From Bemisia tabaci (Eukaryota; Arthropoda; Insecta; Hemiptera; Aleyrodidae): DNA of 64,000 nt. Positions within the stretch are counted from its first letter, which is position 1. Each line of letters starts with the position of its first letter. A model generated the notes under the pieces. It ran no database searches, was not told the origin of the DNA, and was given only the letters and a program-made list of their open reading frames with translations. Location: assembly GCF_918797505.1 (NCBI RefSeq), contig NC_092798.1, positions 54,060,826-54,124,825 on the forward strand, given 5' to 3'. This document shows positions 34,975 through 48,665 of the stretch, in pieces. Position numbers and translations under genes: made by a program.

Positions 34975-36326
34975 TGTGGCGAGGAAAAGCGAGAGCTCGT
35001 ACGATCCTGATCGTCAGAAAGCAAGCCTTCCGGAAAGGATCGAGATTCAGCAGATCAAGCCACAAATTTTGGATGCCAGATGCTCGTCGGGACGCCTGGG
35101 TTCGGGCGCCAACACACTCGAAGTGCGTAATCAGAATAAAATTTTCCTGAGGTGAGGACAGGTGCTGCAGGAAGGAATAATGAGATCAAATTTGAACGTA
35201 CTAGAGTCAATTTTTATTGACAAGAAAAGAAACTACTTTTTGAACACAATTACAAACTTAAAAAATTCTCAAGACAAAAAAAATAAAACTAAATACGAGA
35301 TCAAAATTAGGACGATTGAAGGTGAATGTTGTTGATCGGATTGACTTTTTAAAATAGGTACTTTGAAAGGAACGGAAAAGGGGACAAAAAGGGTTCGAAC
35401 TTTCGAATGAATTACTCTTCAATTATTTATTTTACCTTAAATCTCCCAAACAACGGTGCTACTCACCACGTGCACTCAATCTTGAATGGTAGATTTAGGA
35501 TACGAAATAAATATTTTCCAAAATAAATTCCAATAACAACCAAAATCCCAGGTGCTACTCAACACGTGCACACTTGGAAATTGATCAATTATGAGAGATT
35601 TATTTTCCATGATTAAATTAAATTGAATATAATTAAATTAGATGTGCTTCCGAATAAGAATAAAATTCGTTTAAATAAATTTCAACAAGAGATTACTAAT
35701 TAAAAAACCCATGCTCATGCATTTAATCACCATAGGAGCTACCCAGAAATGGATGCGTCACACAAGAGAATAAATGCGATGAGAAACCAAGCCCTCATTT
35801 GCAAGCGTGCTACTCACCACGTGCACAGCTACGCAAATGAAGGGATCCGAGAAATCGGACAAGCGCTGAGAGGTACCGGTCGGGACCCCATCAAATTCAT
35901 TTCATCTACCTTCCGCATGCATCGACCAACTTCATTCGACTTCAAAAAGTTAAATATACAATCAAATAAATTCATTCTTACATCAAATGATTTGCCTAAA
36001 TTAGCTTTGCGATTTTCTTGAGTAAATGTGCTGAAAACAATTAACTAATAAAGCAAAAATAATAAAAAACCGACTTTTTTCAGGAATCTAAACGACCGAG
36101 ACGTCGTGCACACGCTAAACAGCTGTGTAGTCGGGTCCGGATCGCTCCGCGAGAGCGCTCGAGTGGCGCGCGGCGGCCGACCGGTGTACTACGGTATTCC
36201 GCTACTTCACCGTCCCTACAGAGTGCGCTACTGTCGCCATCACCTGCTACCGTTGTAGTCATCGAAATTTTTACATATGATTAAATACTTATTCGAACTT
36301 AAGTGACGGGAAAAATTACCGTCACA
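34975..36326 (-). repeat. 5' LTR (1352 bp) of the minus-strand element
   Basis: It is a direct repeat of 31313-32959, with substitutions and indels and a single copy of the segment duplicated in the other LTR. The divergence between LTRs argues against a very recent insertion or implies inter-element recombination. Confidence 0.85.
35456..35826. promoter_or_regulatory. Three copies of the same E-box motif in the 5' LTR
   Basis: Copies lie at 35456, 35552 and 35807. The LTR difference (three against five) follows from the ~253-bp duplication in the other LTR. Confidence 0.75.
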
Positions 36327-36493
36327 GGGGGGACCCTTGGGAAGGTATCTAGAGGTCGCGGAACGATTTCGAAAAGCTGGCGTGGTGTAGCGGTGAGTTT
36401 GAAAAAAAAGTGGAACTTTTGATAGAGTGGTCGGGGGGAGCCGAATCTGTGCCAGGTTGTAGAGGAGGTCAAACTATTGAAAAATTTTGTGGA

Positions 36494-36497
<4 letters not shown>
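36327..36497 (-). repeat. Y block, part separated by the LTR element (right side)
   Basis: It is the reverse complement of the start of Y in the downstream domain (57900-58062). Shared words include GGACCCTTGGGAAGGTATCT, GAGGTCGCGGAACGATTT, GAGTGGTCGGGGGGAGCC and AAATTTTGTGGACTC. It leads straight into the first satellite T run. Confidence 0.88.
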
Positions 36498-36529
<32 letters not shown>

Positions 36530-36800
36530 ATTTTTTTTAAGCGAATTTTTCATTTTTTTCAGTTTGCGGAGGGCTAAGTTTGAGGTAGGTTCGCCCCTAG
36601 GGGCAAATTTAAAAATTTTAAACGCGTATACGCGGTGGGATCCGATCCAACCCCGTAATTATCGGTCGGACAATTTTTCGGGGTCGGCACTTTGGAAATC
36701 CCTTCTACAAGACTCTATCGTGATAATATAAAATCCCCCGGAAGATGTCCTCACGTCCATCCGCGGAGCGGGGTCTGCCGCGTAGACTTCTCTGATTACT

Positions 36801-36837
<37 letters not shown>

Positions 36838-38615
36838 ATTTTTTTTAAGCGAATTTTTCATTTTTTTTCAGTTTGCGGAGGGCTAAGTTTGAGGTAGGTT
36901 CGCCCCTAGGGGCAAATTTTAAAAATTTTAAACGCGTATACGCGGTGGGATCCGATCCAACCCCGTAATTATCGGTCGGACAATTTTTCGGGGTCGGCAC
37001 TTTGGAAATCCCTTCTACAAGACTCTATCGTGATAATATAAAATCCCCCGGAAGATGTCCTCACGTCCATCCGCGGAGCGGGGTCTGCCGCGTAGACTTC
37101 TCTGATTACTTTTTTTTTTTTTTTTTTTTTTTAAGATATTTTTTTTTAAGCGAATTTTTCATTTTTTTTCAGTTTGCGGAGGGCTAAGTTTGAGGTAGGT
37201 TCGCCCCTAGGGGCAAATTTTAAAAATTTTAAACGCGTATACGCGGTGGGATCCGATCCAACCCCGTAATTATCGGTCGGACAATTTTTCGGGGTCGGCA
37301 CTTTGGAAATCCCTTCTACAAGACTCTATCGTGATAATATAAAATCCCCCGGAAGATGTCCTCACGTCCATCCGCGGAGCGGGGTCTGCCGCGTAGACTT
37401 CTCTGATTACTTTTTTTTTTTTTTTTTTTTTTTAAGATATTTTTTTTAAGCGAATTTTTCATTTTTTTTTCAGTTTGCGGAGGGCTAAGTTTGAGGTAGG
37501 TTCGCCCCTAGGGGCAAATTTTAAAAATTTTAAACGCGTATACGCGGTGGGATCCGATCCAACCCCGTAATTATCGGTCGGACAATTTTTCGGGGTCGGC
37601 ACTTTGGAAATCCCTTCTACAAGACTCTATCGTGATAATATAAAATCCCCCGGAAGATGTCCTCACGTCCATCCGCGGAGCGGGGTCTGCCGCGTAGACT
37701 TCTCTGATTTTCTTTTTTTTTTTTTTTTAAGATATTTTTTTTTAAGCGAATTTTTCATTTTTTTTCAGTTTGCGGAGGGCTAAGTTTGAGGTAGGTTCGC
37801 CCCTAGGGGCAAATTTTAAAAATTTTAAACGCGTATACGCGGTGGGATCCGATCCAACCCCGTAATTATCGGTCGGACAATTTTTCGGGGTCGGCACTTT
37901 GGAAATCCCTTCTACAAGACTCTATCGTGATAATATAAAATCCCCCGGAAGATGTCCTCACGTCCATCCGCGGAGCGGGGTCTGCCGCGTAGACTTCTCT
38001 GATTACTTCTTTTTTTTTTTTTTTTTTTTTTTTTAAGATATTTTTTTTAAGCGAATTTTTCATTTTTTTTCAGTTTGCGGAGGGCTAAGTTTGAGGTAGG
38101 TTCGCCCCTAGGGGCAAATTTTAAAAATTTTAAACGCGTATACGCGGTGGGATCCGATCCAACCCCGTAATTATCGGTCGGACAATTTTTCGGGGTCGGC
38201 ACTTTGGAAATCCCTTCTACAAGACTCTATCGTGATAATATAAAATCCCCCGGAAGATGTCCTCACGTCCATCCGCGGAGCGGGGTCTGCCGCGTAGACT
38301 TCTCTGATTACTTCTTTTTTTTTTTTTTTTTTTTTTTAAGATATTTTTTTTAAGCGAATTTTTCATTTTTTTTCAGTTTGCGGAGGGCTAAGTTTGAGGT
38401 AGGTTCGCCCCTAGGGGCAAATTTTAAAAATTTTAAACGCGTATACGCGGTGGGATCCGATCCAACCCCGTAATTATCGGTCGGACAATTTTTCGGGGTC
38501 GGCACTTTGGAAATCCCTTCTACAAGACTCTATCGTGATAATATAAAATCCCCCGGAAGATGTCCTCACGTCCATCCGCGGAGCGGGGTCTGCCGCGTAG
38601 ACTTCTCTGATTACT

Positions 38616-38655
<40 letters not shown>

Positions 38656-39224
38656 ATTTTTTTTAAGCGAATTTTTCATTTTTTTTCAGTTTGCGGAGGG
38701 CTAAGTTTGAGGTAGGTTCGCCCCTAGGGGCAAATTTTAAAAATTTTAAACGCGTATACGCGGTGGGATCCGATCCAACCCCGTAATTATCGGTCGGACA
38801 ATTTTTCGGGGTCGGCACTTTGGAAATCCCTTCTACAAGACTCTATCGTGATAATATAAAATCCCCCGGAAGATGTCCTCACGTCCATCCGCGGAGCGGG
38901 GTCTGCCGCGTAGACTTCTCTGATTACTTCTTTTTTTTTTTTTTTTTTTTTAAGATATTTTTTTTAAGCGAATTTTTCATTTTTTTTCAGTTTGCGGAGG
39001 GCTAAGTTTGAGGTAGGTTCGCCCCTAGGGGCAAATTTTAAAAATTTTAAACGCGTATACGCGGTGGGATCCGATCCAACCCCGTAATTATCGGTCGGAC
39101 AATTTTTCGGGGTCGGCACTTTGGAAATCCCTTCTACAAGACTCTATCGTGATAATATAAAATCCCCCGGAAGATGTCCTCACGTCCATCCGCGGAGCGG
39201 GGTCTGCCGCGTAGACTTCTCTGA

Positions 39225-39255
<31 letters not shown>

Positions 39256-39531
39256 AGATATTTTTTTTAAGCGAATTTTTCATTTTTTTTCAGTTTGCGG
39301 AGGGCTAAGTTTGAGGTAGGTTCGCCCCTAGGGGCAAATTTTAAAAATTTTAAACGCGTATACGCGGTGGGATCCGATCCAACCCCGTAATTATCGGTCG
39401 GACAATTTTTCGGGGTCGGCACTTTGGAAATCCCTTCTACAAGACTCTATCGTGATAATATAAAATCCCCCGGAAGATGTCCTCACGTCCATCCGCGGAG
39501 CGGGGTCTGCCGCGTAGACTTCTCTGATTAC

Positions 39532-39566
<35 letters not shown>

Positions 39567-40143
39567 ATTTTTTTTAAGCGAATTTTTCATTTTTTTTCAG
39601 TTTGCGGAGGGCTAAGTTTGAGGTAGGTTCGCCCCTAGGGGCAAATTTTAAAAATTTTAAACGCGTATACGCGGTGGGATCCGATCCAACCCCGTAATTA
39701 TCGGTCGGACAATTTTTCGGGGTCGGCACTTTGGAAATCCCTTCTACAAGACTCTATCGTGATAATATAAAATCCCCCGGAAGATGTCCTCACGTCCATC
39801 CGCGGAGCGGGGTCTGCCGCGTAGACTTCTCTGATTACTTCTTTTTTTTTTTTTTTTTTTTTTTTTAAGATATTTTTTTTAAGCGAATTTTTCATTTTTT
39901 TTCAGTTTGCGGAGGGCTAAGTTTGAGGTAGGTTCGCCCCTAGGGGCAAATTTTAAAAATTTTAAACGCGTATACGCGGTGGGATCCGATCCAACCCCGT
40001 AATTATCGGTCGGACAATTTTTCGGGGTCGGCACTTTGGAAATCCCTTCTACAAGACTCTATCGTGATAATATAAAATCCCCCGGAAGATGTCCTCACGT
40101 CCATCCGCGGAGCGGGGTCTGCCGCGTAGACTTCTCTGATTAC

Positions 40144-40178
<35 letters not shown>

Positions 40179-40450
40179 ATTTTTTTTAAGCGAATTTTTC
40201 ATTTTTTTTCAGTTTGCGGAGGGCTAAGTTTGAGGTAGGTTCGCCCCTAGGGGCAAATTTTAAAAATTTTAAACGCGTATACGCGGTGGGATCCGATCCA
40301 ACCCCGTAATTATCGGTCGGACAATTTTTCGGGGTCGGCACTTTGGAAATCCCTTCTACAAGACTCTATCGTGATAATATAAAATCCCCCGGAAGATGTC
40401 CTCACGTCCATCCGCGGAGCGGGGTCTGCCGCGTAGACTTCTCTGATTAC

Positions 40451-40485
<35 letters not shown>

Positions 40486-42862
40486 ATTTTTTTTAAGCGA
40501 ATTTTTCATTTTTTTTCAGTTTGCGGAGGGCTAAGTTTGAGGTAGGTTCGCCCCTAGGGGCAAATTTTAAAAATTTTAAACGCGTATACGCGGTGGGATC
40601 CGATCCAACCCCGTAATTATCGGTCGGACAATTTTTCGGGGTCGGCACTTTGGAAATCCCTTCTACAAGACTCTATCGTGATAATATAAAATCCCCCGGA
40701 AGATGTCCTCACGTCCATCCGCGGAGCGGGGTCTGCCGCGTAGACTTCTCTGATTACTTCTTTTTTTTTTTTTTTTTTTTAAGATATTTTTTTTTAAGCG
40801 AATTTTTCATTTTTTTTCAGTTTGCGGAGGGCTAAGTTTGAGGTAGGTTCGCCCCTAGGGGCAAATTTTAAAAATTTTAAACGCGTATACGCGGTGGGAT
40901 CCGATCCAACCCCGTAATTATCGGTCGGACAATTTTTCGGGGTCGGCACTTTGGAAATCCCTTCTACAAGACTCTATCGTGATAATATAAAATCCCCCGG
41001 AAGATGTCCTCACGTCCATCCGCGGAGCGGGGTCCGCCGCGTAGACTTCTCTGTTTACTTCTTTTTTTTTTTTTTTTTAAGATATTTTTTTTTAAGCGAA
41101 TTTTTCATTTTTTTTCAGTTTGCGGAGGGCTAAGTTTGAGGTAGGTTCGCCCCTAGGGGCAAATTTTAAAAATTTTAAACGCGTATACGCGGTGGGATCC
41201 GATCCAACCCCGTAATTATCGGTCGGACAATTTTTCGGGGTCGGCACTTTGGAAATCCCTTCTACAAGACTCTATCGTGATAATATAAAATCCCCCGGAA
41301 GATGTCCTCACGTCCATCCGCGGAGCGGGGTCTGCCGCGTAGACTTCTCTGATTACTTCTTTTTTTTTTTTTTTTTTTTTAAGATATTTTTTTTAAGCGA
41401 ATTTTTCATTTTTTTTCAGTTTGCGGAGGGCTAAGTTTGAGGTAGGTTCGCCCCTAGGGGCAAATTTTAAAAATTTTAAACGCGTATACGCGGTGGGATC
41501 CGATCCAACCCCGTAATTATCGGTCGGACAATTTTTCGGGGTCGGCACTTTGGAAATCCCTTCTACAAGACTCTATCGTGATAATATAAAATCCCCCGGA
41601 AGATGTCCTCACGTCCATCCGCGGAGCGGGGTCTGCCGCGTAGACTTCTCTGATTACTTCTTTTTTTTTTTTTTTTTTTTTTTTTAAGATATTTTTTTTA
41701 AGCGAATTTTTCATTTTTTTTCAGTTTGCGGAGGGCTAAGTTTGAGGTAGGTTCGCCCCTAGGGGCAAATTTTAAAAATTTTAAACGCGTATACGCGGTG
41801 GGATCCGATCCAACCCCGTAATTATCGGTCGGACAATTTTTCGGGGTCGGCACTTTGGAAATCCCTTCTACAAGACTCTATCGTGATAATATAAAATCCC
41901 CCGGAAGATGTCCTCACGTCCATCCGCGGAGCGGGGTCTGCCGCGTAGACTTCTCTGATTACTTCTTTTTTTTTTTTTTTTTTTTTAAGATATTTTTTTT
42001 AAGCGAATTTTTCATTTTTTTTCAGTTTGCGGAGGGCTAAGTTTGAGGTAGGTTCGCCCCTAGGGGCAAATTTTAAAAATTTTAAACGCGTATACGCGGT
42101 GGGATCCGATCCAACCCCGTAATTATCGGTCGGACAATTTTTCGGGGTCGGCACTTTGGAAATCCCTTCTACAAGACTCTATCGTGATAATATAAAATCC
42201 CCCGGAAGATGTCCTCACGTCCATCCGCGGAGCGGGGTCTGCCGCGTAGACTTCTCTGATTACTTCTTTTTTTTTTTTTTTTTTTTTAAGATATTTTTTT
42301 TAAGCGAATTTTTCATTTTTTTTCAGTTTGCGGAGGGCTAAGTTTGAGGTAGGTTCGCCCCTAGGGGCAAATTTTAAAAATTTTAAACGCGTATACGCGG
42401 TGGGATCCGATCCAACCCCGTAATTATCGGTCGGACAATTTTTCGGGGTCGGCACTTTGGAAATCCCTTCTACAAGACTCTATCGTGATAATATAAAATC
42501 CCCCGGAAGATGTCCTCACGTCCATCCGCGGAGCGGGGTCTGCCGCGTAGACTTCTCTGTTTACTTCTTTTTTTTTTTTTTTTTTAAGATATTTTTTTTT
42601 AAGCGAATTTTTCATTTTTTTTCAGTTTGCGGAGGGCTAAGTTTGAGGTAGGTTCGCCCCTAGGGGCAAATTTTAAAAATTTTAAACGCGTATACGCGGT
42701 GGGATCCGATCCAACCCCGTAATTATCGGTCGGACAATTTTTCGGGGTCGGCACTTTGGAAATCCCTTCTACAAGACTCTATCGTGATAATATAAAATCC
42801 CCGGAAGATGTCCTCACGTCCATCCGCGGAGCGGGGTCTGCCGCGTAGACTTCTCTGATTAC

Positions 42863-42893
<31 letters not shown>

Positions 42894-43164
42894 ATTTTTT
42901 TTAAGCGAATTTTTCATTTTTTTTCAGTTTGCGGAGGGCTAAGTTTGAGGTAGGTTCGCCCCTAGGGGCAAATTTTAAAAATTTTAAACGCGTATACGCG
43001 GTGGGATCCGATCCAACCCCGTAATTATCGGTCGGACAATTTTTCGGGGTCGGCACTTTGGAAATCCCTTCTACAAGACTCTATCGTGATAATATAAAAT
43101 CCCCCGGAAGATGTCCTCACGTCCATCCGCGGAGCGGGGTCTGCCGCGTAGACTTCTCTGATTA

Positions 43165-43195
<31 letters not shown>

Positions 43196-43470
43196 ATATT
43201 TTTTTTTAAGCGAATTTTTCATTTTTTTTCAGTTTGCGGAGGGCTAAGTTTGAGGTAGGTTCGCCCCTAGGGGCAAATTTTAAAAATTTTAAACGCGTAT
43301 ACGCGGTGGGATCCGATCCAACCCCGTAATTATCGGTCGGACAATTTTTCGGGGTCGGCACTTTGGAAATCCCTTCTACAAGACTCTATCGTGATAATAT
43401 AAAATCCCCCGGAAGATGTCCTCACGTCCATCCGCGGAGCGGGGTCTGCCGCGTAGACTTCTCTGATTAC

Positions 43471-43505
<35 letters not shown>

Positions 43506-44078
43506 ATTTTTTTTAAGCGAATTTTTCATTTTTTTTCAGTTTGCGGAGGGCTAAGTTTGAGGTAGGTTCGCCCCTAGGGGCAAATTTTAAAAATTTTAAA
43601 CGCGTATACGCGGTGGGATCCGATCCAACCCCGTAATTATCGGTCGGACAATTTTTCGGGGTCGGCACTTTGGAAATCCCTTCTACAAGACTCTATCGTG
43701 ATAATATAAAATCCCCCGGAAGATGTCCTCACGTCCATCCGCGGAGCGGGGTCTGCCGCGTAGACTTCTCTGATTACTTCTTTTTTTTTTTTTTTTTTTT
43801 TTAAGATATTTTTTTTAAGCGAATTTTTCATTTTTTTTCAGTTTGCGGAGGGCTAAGTTTGAGGTAGGTTCGCCCCTAGGGGCAAATTTTAAAAATTTTA
43901 AACGCGTATACGCGGTGGGATCCGATCCAACCCCGTAATTATCGGTCGGACAATTTTTCGGGGTCGGCACTTTGGAAATCCCTTCTACAAGACTCTATCG
44001 TGATAATATAAAATCCCCCGGAAGATGTCCTCACGTCCATCCGCGGAGCGGGGTCTGCCGCGTAGACTTCTCTGATTA

Positions 44079-44109
<31 letters not shown>

Positions 44110-44989
44110 ATATTTTTTTTAAGCGAATTTTTCATTTTTTTTTCAGTTTGCGGAGGGCTAAGTTTGAGGTAGGTTCGCCCCTAGGGGCAAATTTTAAAAA
44201 TTTTAAACGCGTATACGCGGTGGGATCCGATCCAACCCCGTAATTATCGGTCGGACAATTTTTCGGGGTCGGCACTTTGGAAATCCCTTCTACAAGACTC
44301 TATCGTGATAATATAAAATCCCCGGAAGATGTCCTCACGTCCATCCGCGGAGCGGGGTCTGCCGCGTAGACTTCTCTGATTACTTCTTTTTTTTTTTTTT
44401 TTTTTTTTTAAGATATTTTTTTTAAGCGAATTTTTCATTTTTTTTCAGTTTGCGGAGGGCTAAGTTTGAGGTAGGTTCGCCCCTAGGGGCAAATTTTAAA
44501 AATTTTAAACGCGTATACGCGGTGGGATCCGATCCAACCCCGTAATTATCGGTCGGACAATTTTTCGGGGTCGGCACTTTGGAAATCCCTTCTACAAGAC
44601 TCTATCGTGATAATATAAAATCCCCCGGAAGATGTCCTCACGTCCATCCGCGGAGCGGGGTCTGCCGCGTAGACTTCTCTGATTACTTCTTTTTTTTTTT
44701 TTTTTTTTTTTAAGATATTTTTTTTTAAGCGAATTTTTCATTTTTTTTCAGTTTGCGGAGGGCTAAGTTTGAGGTAGGTTCGCCCCTAGGGGCAAATTTT
44801 AAAAATTTTAAACGCGTATACGCGGTGGGATCCGATCCAACCCCGTAATTATCGGTCGGACAATTTTTCGGGGTCGGCACTTTGGAAATCCCTTCTACAA
44901 GACTCTATCGTGATAATATAAAATCCCCCGGAAGATGTCCTCACGTCCATCCGCGGAGCGGGGTCTGCCGCGTAGACTTCTCTGATTAC

Positions 44990-45024
<35 letters not shown>

Positions 45025-45908
45025 ATTTTTTTTAAGCGAATTTTTCATTTTTTTTCAGTTTGCGGAGGGCTAAGTTTGAGGTAGGTTCGCCCCTAGGGGC
45101 AAATTTTAAAAATTTTAAACGCGTATACGCGGTGGGATCCGATCCAACCCCGTAATTATCGGTCGGACAATTTTTCGGGGTCGGCACTTTGGAAATCCCT
45201 TCTACAAGACTCTATCGTGATAATATAAAATCCCCCGGAAGATGTCCTCACGTCCATCCGCGGAGCGGGGTCTGCCGCGTAGACTTCTCTGATTACTTCT
45301 TTTTTTTTTTTTTTTTTTTTTTTTAAGATATTTTTTTTTAAGCGAATTTTTCATTTTTTTTCAGTTTGCGGAGGGCTAAGTTTGAGGTAGGTTCGCCCCT
45401 AGGGGCAAATTTTAAAAATTTTAAACGCGTATACGCGGTGGGATCCGATCCAACCCCGTAATTATCGGTCGGACAATTTTTCGGGGTCGGCACTTTGGAA
45501 ATCCCTTCTACAAGACTCTATCGTGATAATATAAAATCCCCCGGAAGATGTCCTCACGTCCATCCGCGGAGCGGGGTCTGCCGCGTAGACTTCTCTGATT
45601 ACTTCTTTTTTTTTTTTTTTTTTTTTTTAAGATATTTTTTTTAAGCGAATTTTTCATTTTTTTTCAGTTTGCGGAGGGCTAAGTTTGAGGTAGGTTCGCC
45701 CCTAGGGGCAAATTTTAAAAATTTTAAACGCGTATACGCGGTGGGATCCGATCCAACCCCGTAATTATCGGTCGGACAATTTTTCGGGGTCGGCACTTTG
45801 GAAATCCCTTCTACAAGACTCTATCGTGATAATATAAAATCCCCCGGAAGATGTCCTCACGTCCATCCGCGGAGCGGGGTCTGCCGCGTAGACTTCTCTG
45901 ATTACTTC

Positions 45909-45939
<31 letters not shown>

Positions 45940-46518
45940 ATTTTTTTTAAGCGAATTTTTCATTTTTTTTCAGTTTGCGGAGGGCTAAGTTTGAGGTAGG
46001 TTCGCCCCTAGGGGCAAATTTTAAAAATTTTAAACGCGTATACGCGGTGGGATCCGATCCAACCCCGTAATTATCGGTCGGACAATTTTTCGGGGTCGGC
46101 ACTTTGGAAATCCCTTCTACAAGACTCTATCGTGATAATATAAAATCCCCCGGAAGATGTCCTCACGTCCATCCGCGGAGCGGGGTCTGCCGCGTAGACT
46201 TCTCTGATTACTTCTTTTTTTTTTTTTTTTTTTTTTTAAGATATTTTTTTTTAAGCGAATTTTTCATTTTTTTTCAGTTTGCGGAGGGCTAAGTTTGAGG
46301 TAGGTTCGCCCCTAGGGGCAAATTTTAAAAATTTTAAACGCGTATACGCGGTGGGATCCGATCCAACCCCGTAATTATCGGTCGGACAATTTTTCGGGGT
46401 CGGCACTTTGGAAATCCCTTCTACAAGACTCTATCGTGATAATATAAAATCCCCCGGAAGATGTCCTCACGTCCATCCGCGGAGCGGGGTCTGCCGCGTA
46501 GACTTCTCTGATTACTTC

Positions 46519-46549
<31 letters not shown>

Positions 46550-48327
46550 ATTTTTTTTAAGCGAATTTTTCATTTTTTTTCAGTTTGCGGAGGGCTAAGT
46601 TTGAGGTAGGTTCGCCCCTAGGGGCAAATTTTAAAAATTTTAAACGCGTATACGCGGTGGGATCCGATCCAACCCCGTAATTATCGGTCGGACAATTTTT
46701 CGGGGTCGGCACTTTGGAAATCCCTTCTACAAGACTCTATCGTGATAATATAAAATCCCCCGGAAGATGTCCTCACGTCCATCCGCGGAGCGGGGTCTGC
46801 CGCGTAGACTTCTCTGATTACTTCTTTTTTTTTTTTTTTTTTTTAAGATATTTTTTTTAAGCGAATTTTTCATTTTTTTTCAGTTTGCGGAGGGCTAAGT
46901 TTGAGGTAGGTTCGCCCCTAGGGGCAAATTTTAAAAATTTTAAACGCGTATACGCGGTGGGATCCGATCCAACCCCGTAATTATCGGTCGGACAATTTTT
47001 CGGGGTCGGCACTTTGGAAATCCCTTCTACAAGACTCTATCGTGATAATATAAAATCCCCCGAAGATGTCCTCACGTCCATCCGCGGAGCGGGGTCTGCC
47101 GCGTAGACTTCTCTGTTTACTTCTTTTTTTTTTTTTTAAGATATTTTTTTTTAAGCGAATTTTTCATTTTTTTTCAGTTTACGGAGGGCTAAGTTTGAGG
47201 TAGGTTCGCCCCTAGGGGCAAATTTTAAAAATTTTAAACGCGTATACGCGGTGGGATCCGATCCAACCCCGTAATTATCGGTCGGACAATTTTTCGGGGT
47301 CGGCACTTTGGAAATCCCTTCTACAAGACTCTATCGTGATAATATAAAATCCCCCGGAAGATGTCCTCACGTCCATCCGCGGAGCGGGGTCTGCCGCGTA
47401 GACTTCTCTGATTACTTCTTTTTTTTTTTTTTTTTTTTTTAAGATATTTTTTTTAAGCGAATTTTTCATTTTTTTTCAGTTTGCGGAGGGCTAAGTTTGA
47501 GGTAGGTTCGCCCCTAGGGGCAAATTTTAAAAATTTTAAACGCGTATACGCGGTGGGATCCGATCCAACCCCGTAATTATCGGTCGGACAATTTTTCGGG
47601 GTCGGCACTTTGGAAATCCCTTCTACAAGACTCTATCGTGATAATATAAAATCCCCCGGAAGATGTCCTCACGTCCATCCGCGGAGCGGGGTCTGCCGCG
47701 TAGACTTCTCTGATTACTTCTTTTTTTTTTTTTTTTTTTTTTTTTAAGATATTTTTTTTAAGCGAATTTTTCATTTTTTTTCAGTTTGCGGAGGGCTAAG
47801 TTTGAGGTAGGTTCGCCCCTAGGGGCAAATTTTAAAAATTTTAAACGCGTATACGCGGTGGGATCCGATCCAACCCCGTAATTATCGGTCGGACAATTTT
47901 TCGGGGTCGGCACTTTGGAAATCCCTTCTACAAGACTCTATCGTGATAATATAAAATCCCCCGGAAGATGTCCTCACGTCCATCCGCGGAGCGGGGTCTG
48001 CCGCGTAGACTTCTCTGATTACTTCTTTTTTTTTTTTTTTTTTTTTTAAGATATTTTTTTTAAGCGAATTTTTCATTTTTTTTCAGTTTGCGGAGGGCTA
48101 AGTTTGAGGTAGGTTCGCCCCTAGGGGCAAATTTTAAAAATTTTAAACGCGTATACGCGGTGGGATCCGATCCAACCCCGTAATTATCGGTCGGACAATT
48201 TTTCGGGGTCGGCACTTTGGAAATCCCTTCTACAAGACTCTATCGTGATAATATAAAATCCCCCGGAAGATGTCCTCACGTCCATCCGCGGAGCGGGGTC
48301 TGCCGCGTAGACTTCTCTGATTACTTC

Positions 48328-48358
<31 letters not shown>

Positions 48359-48630
48359 ATTTTTTTTAAGCGAATTTTTCATTTTTTTTCAGTTTGCGGA
48401 GGGCTAAGTTTGAGGTAGGTTCGCCCCTAGGGGCAAATTTTAAAAATTTTAAACGCGTATACGCGGTGGGATCCGATCCAACCCCGTAATTATCGGTCGG
48501 ACAATTTTTCGGGGTCGGCACTTTGGAAATCCCTTCTACAAGACTCTATCGTGATAATATAAAATCCCCCGGAAGATGTCCTCACGTCCATCCGCGGAGC
48601 GGGGTCTGCCGCGTAGACTTCTCTGATTAC

Positions 48631-48665
<35 letters not shown>

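Larger units (their letters stand above)
31313..36326 (-). mobile_element. Non-autonomous LTR retrotransposon (minus strand)
   Basis: Two long direct repeats bound a ~2.0-kb internal region without gag or pol frames. In element orientation the LTRs begin TGTGACGG and end CCTCGCCACA. A purine tract (AAGAGGAGGGG) precedes the 3' LTR, and a tRNA-Lys-like primer site lies 6 nt after the 5' LTR. Both place the element on the minus strand. Flanks are GGGG on each side. Removing the element and one GGGG restores a sequence that differs from the intact Y block by a single base (GTAGGGGGGACCC against GTAGAGGGGACCC). A 4-bp duplication fits Gypsy-class elements. Large LTRs with a non-coding core recall LARD-type derivatives. 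Confidence 0.85.

Noticed and set aside
36872..36913. RNA polymerase III A/B-box-like words (TTGCGGAGGG, GGTTCGCCCC) in the monomer
   Set aside because: The boxes are too close together, the B-box match is weak, and T5 runs downstream would end transcripts early.
36990..37015. CENP-B-box-like resemblance around CACTTTGGAAATCCC
   Set aside because: The invariant TTCG..A..CGGG pattern is not present.
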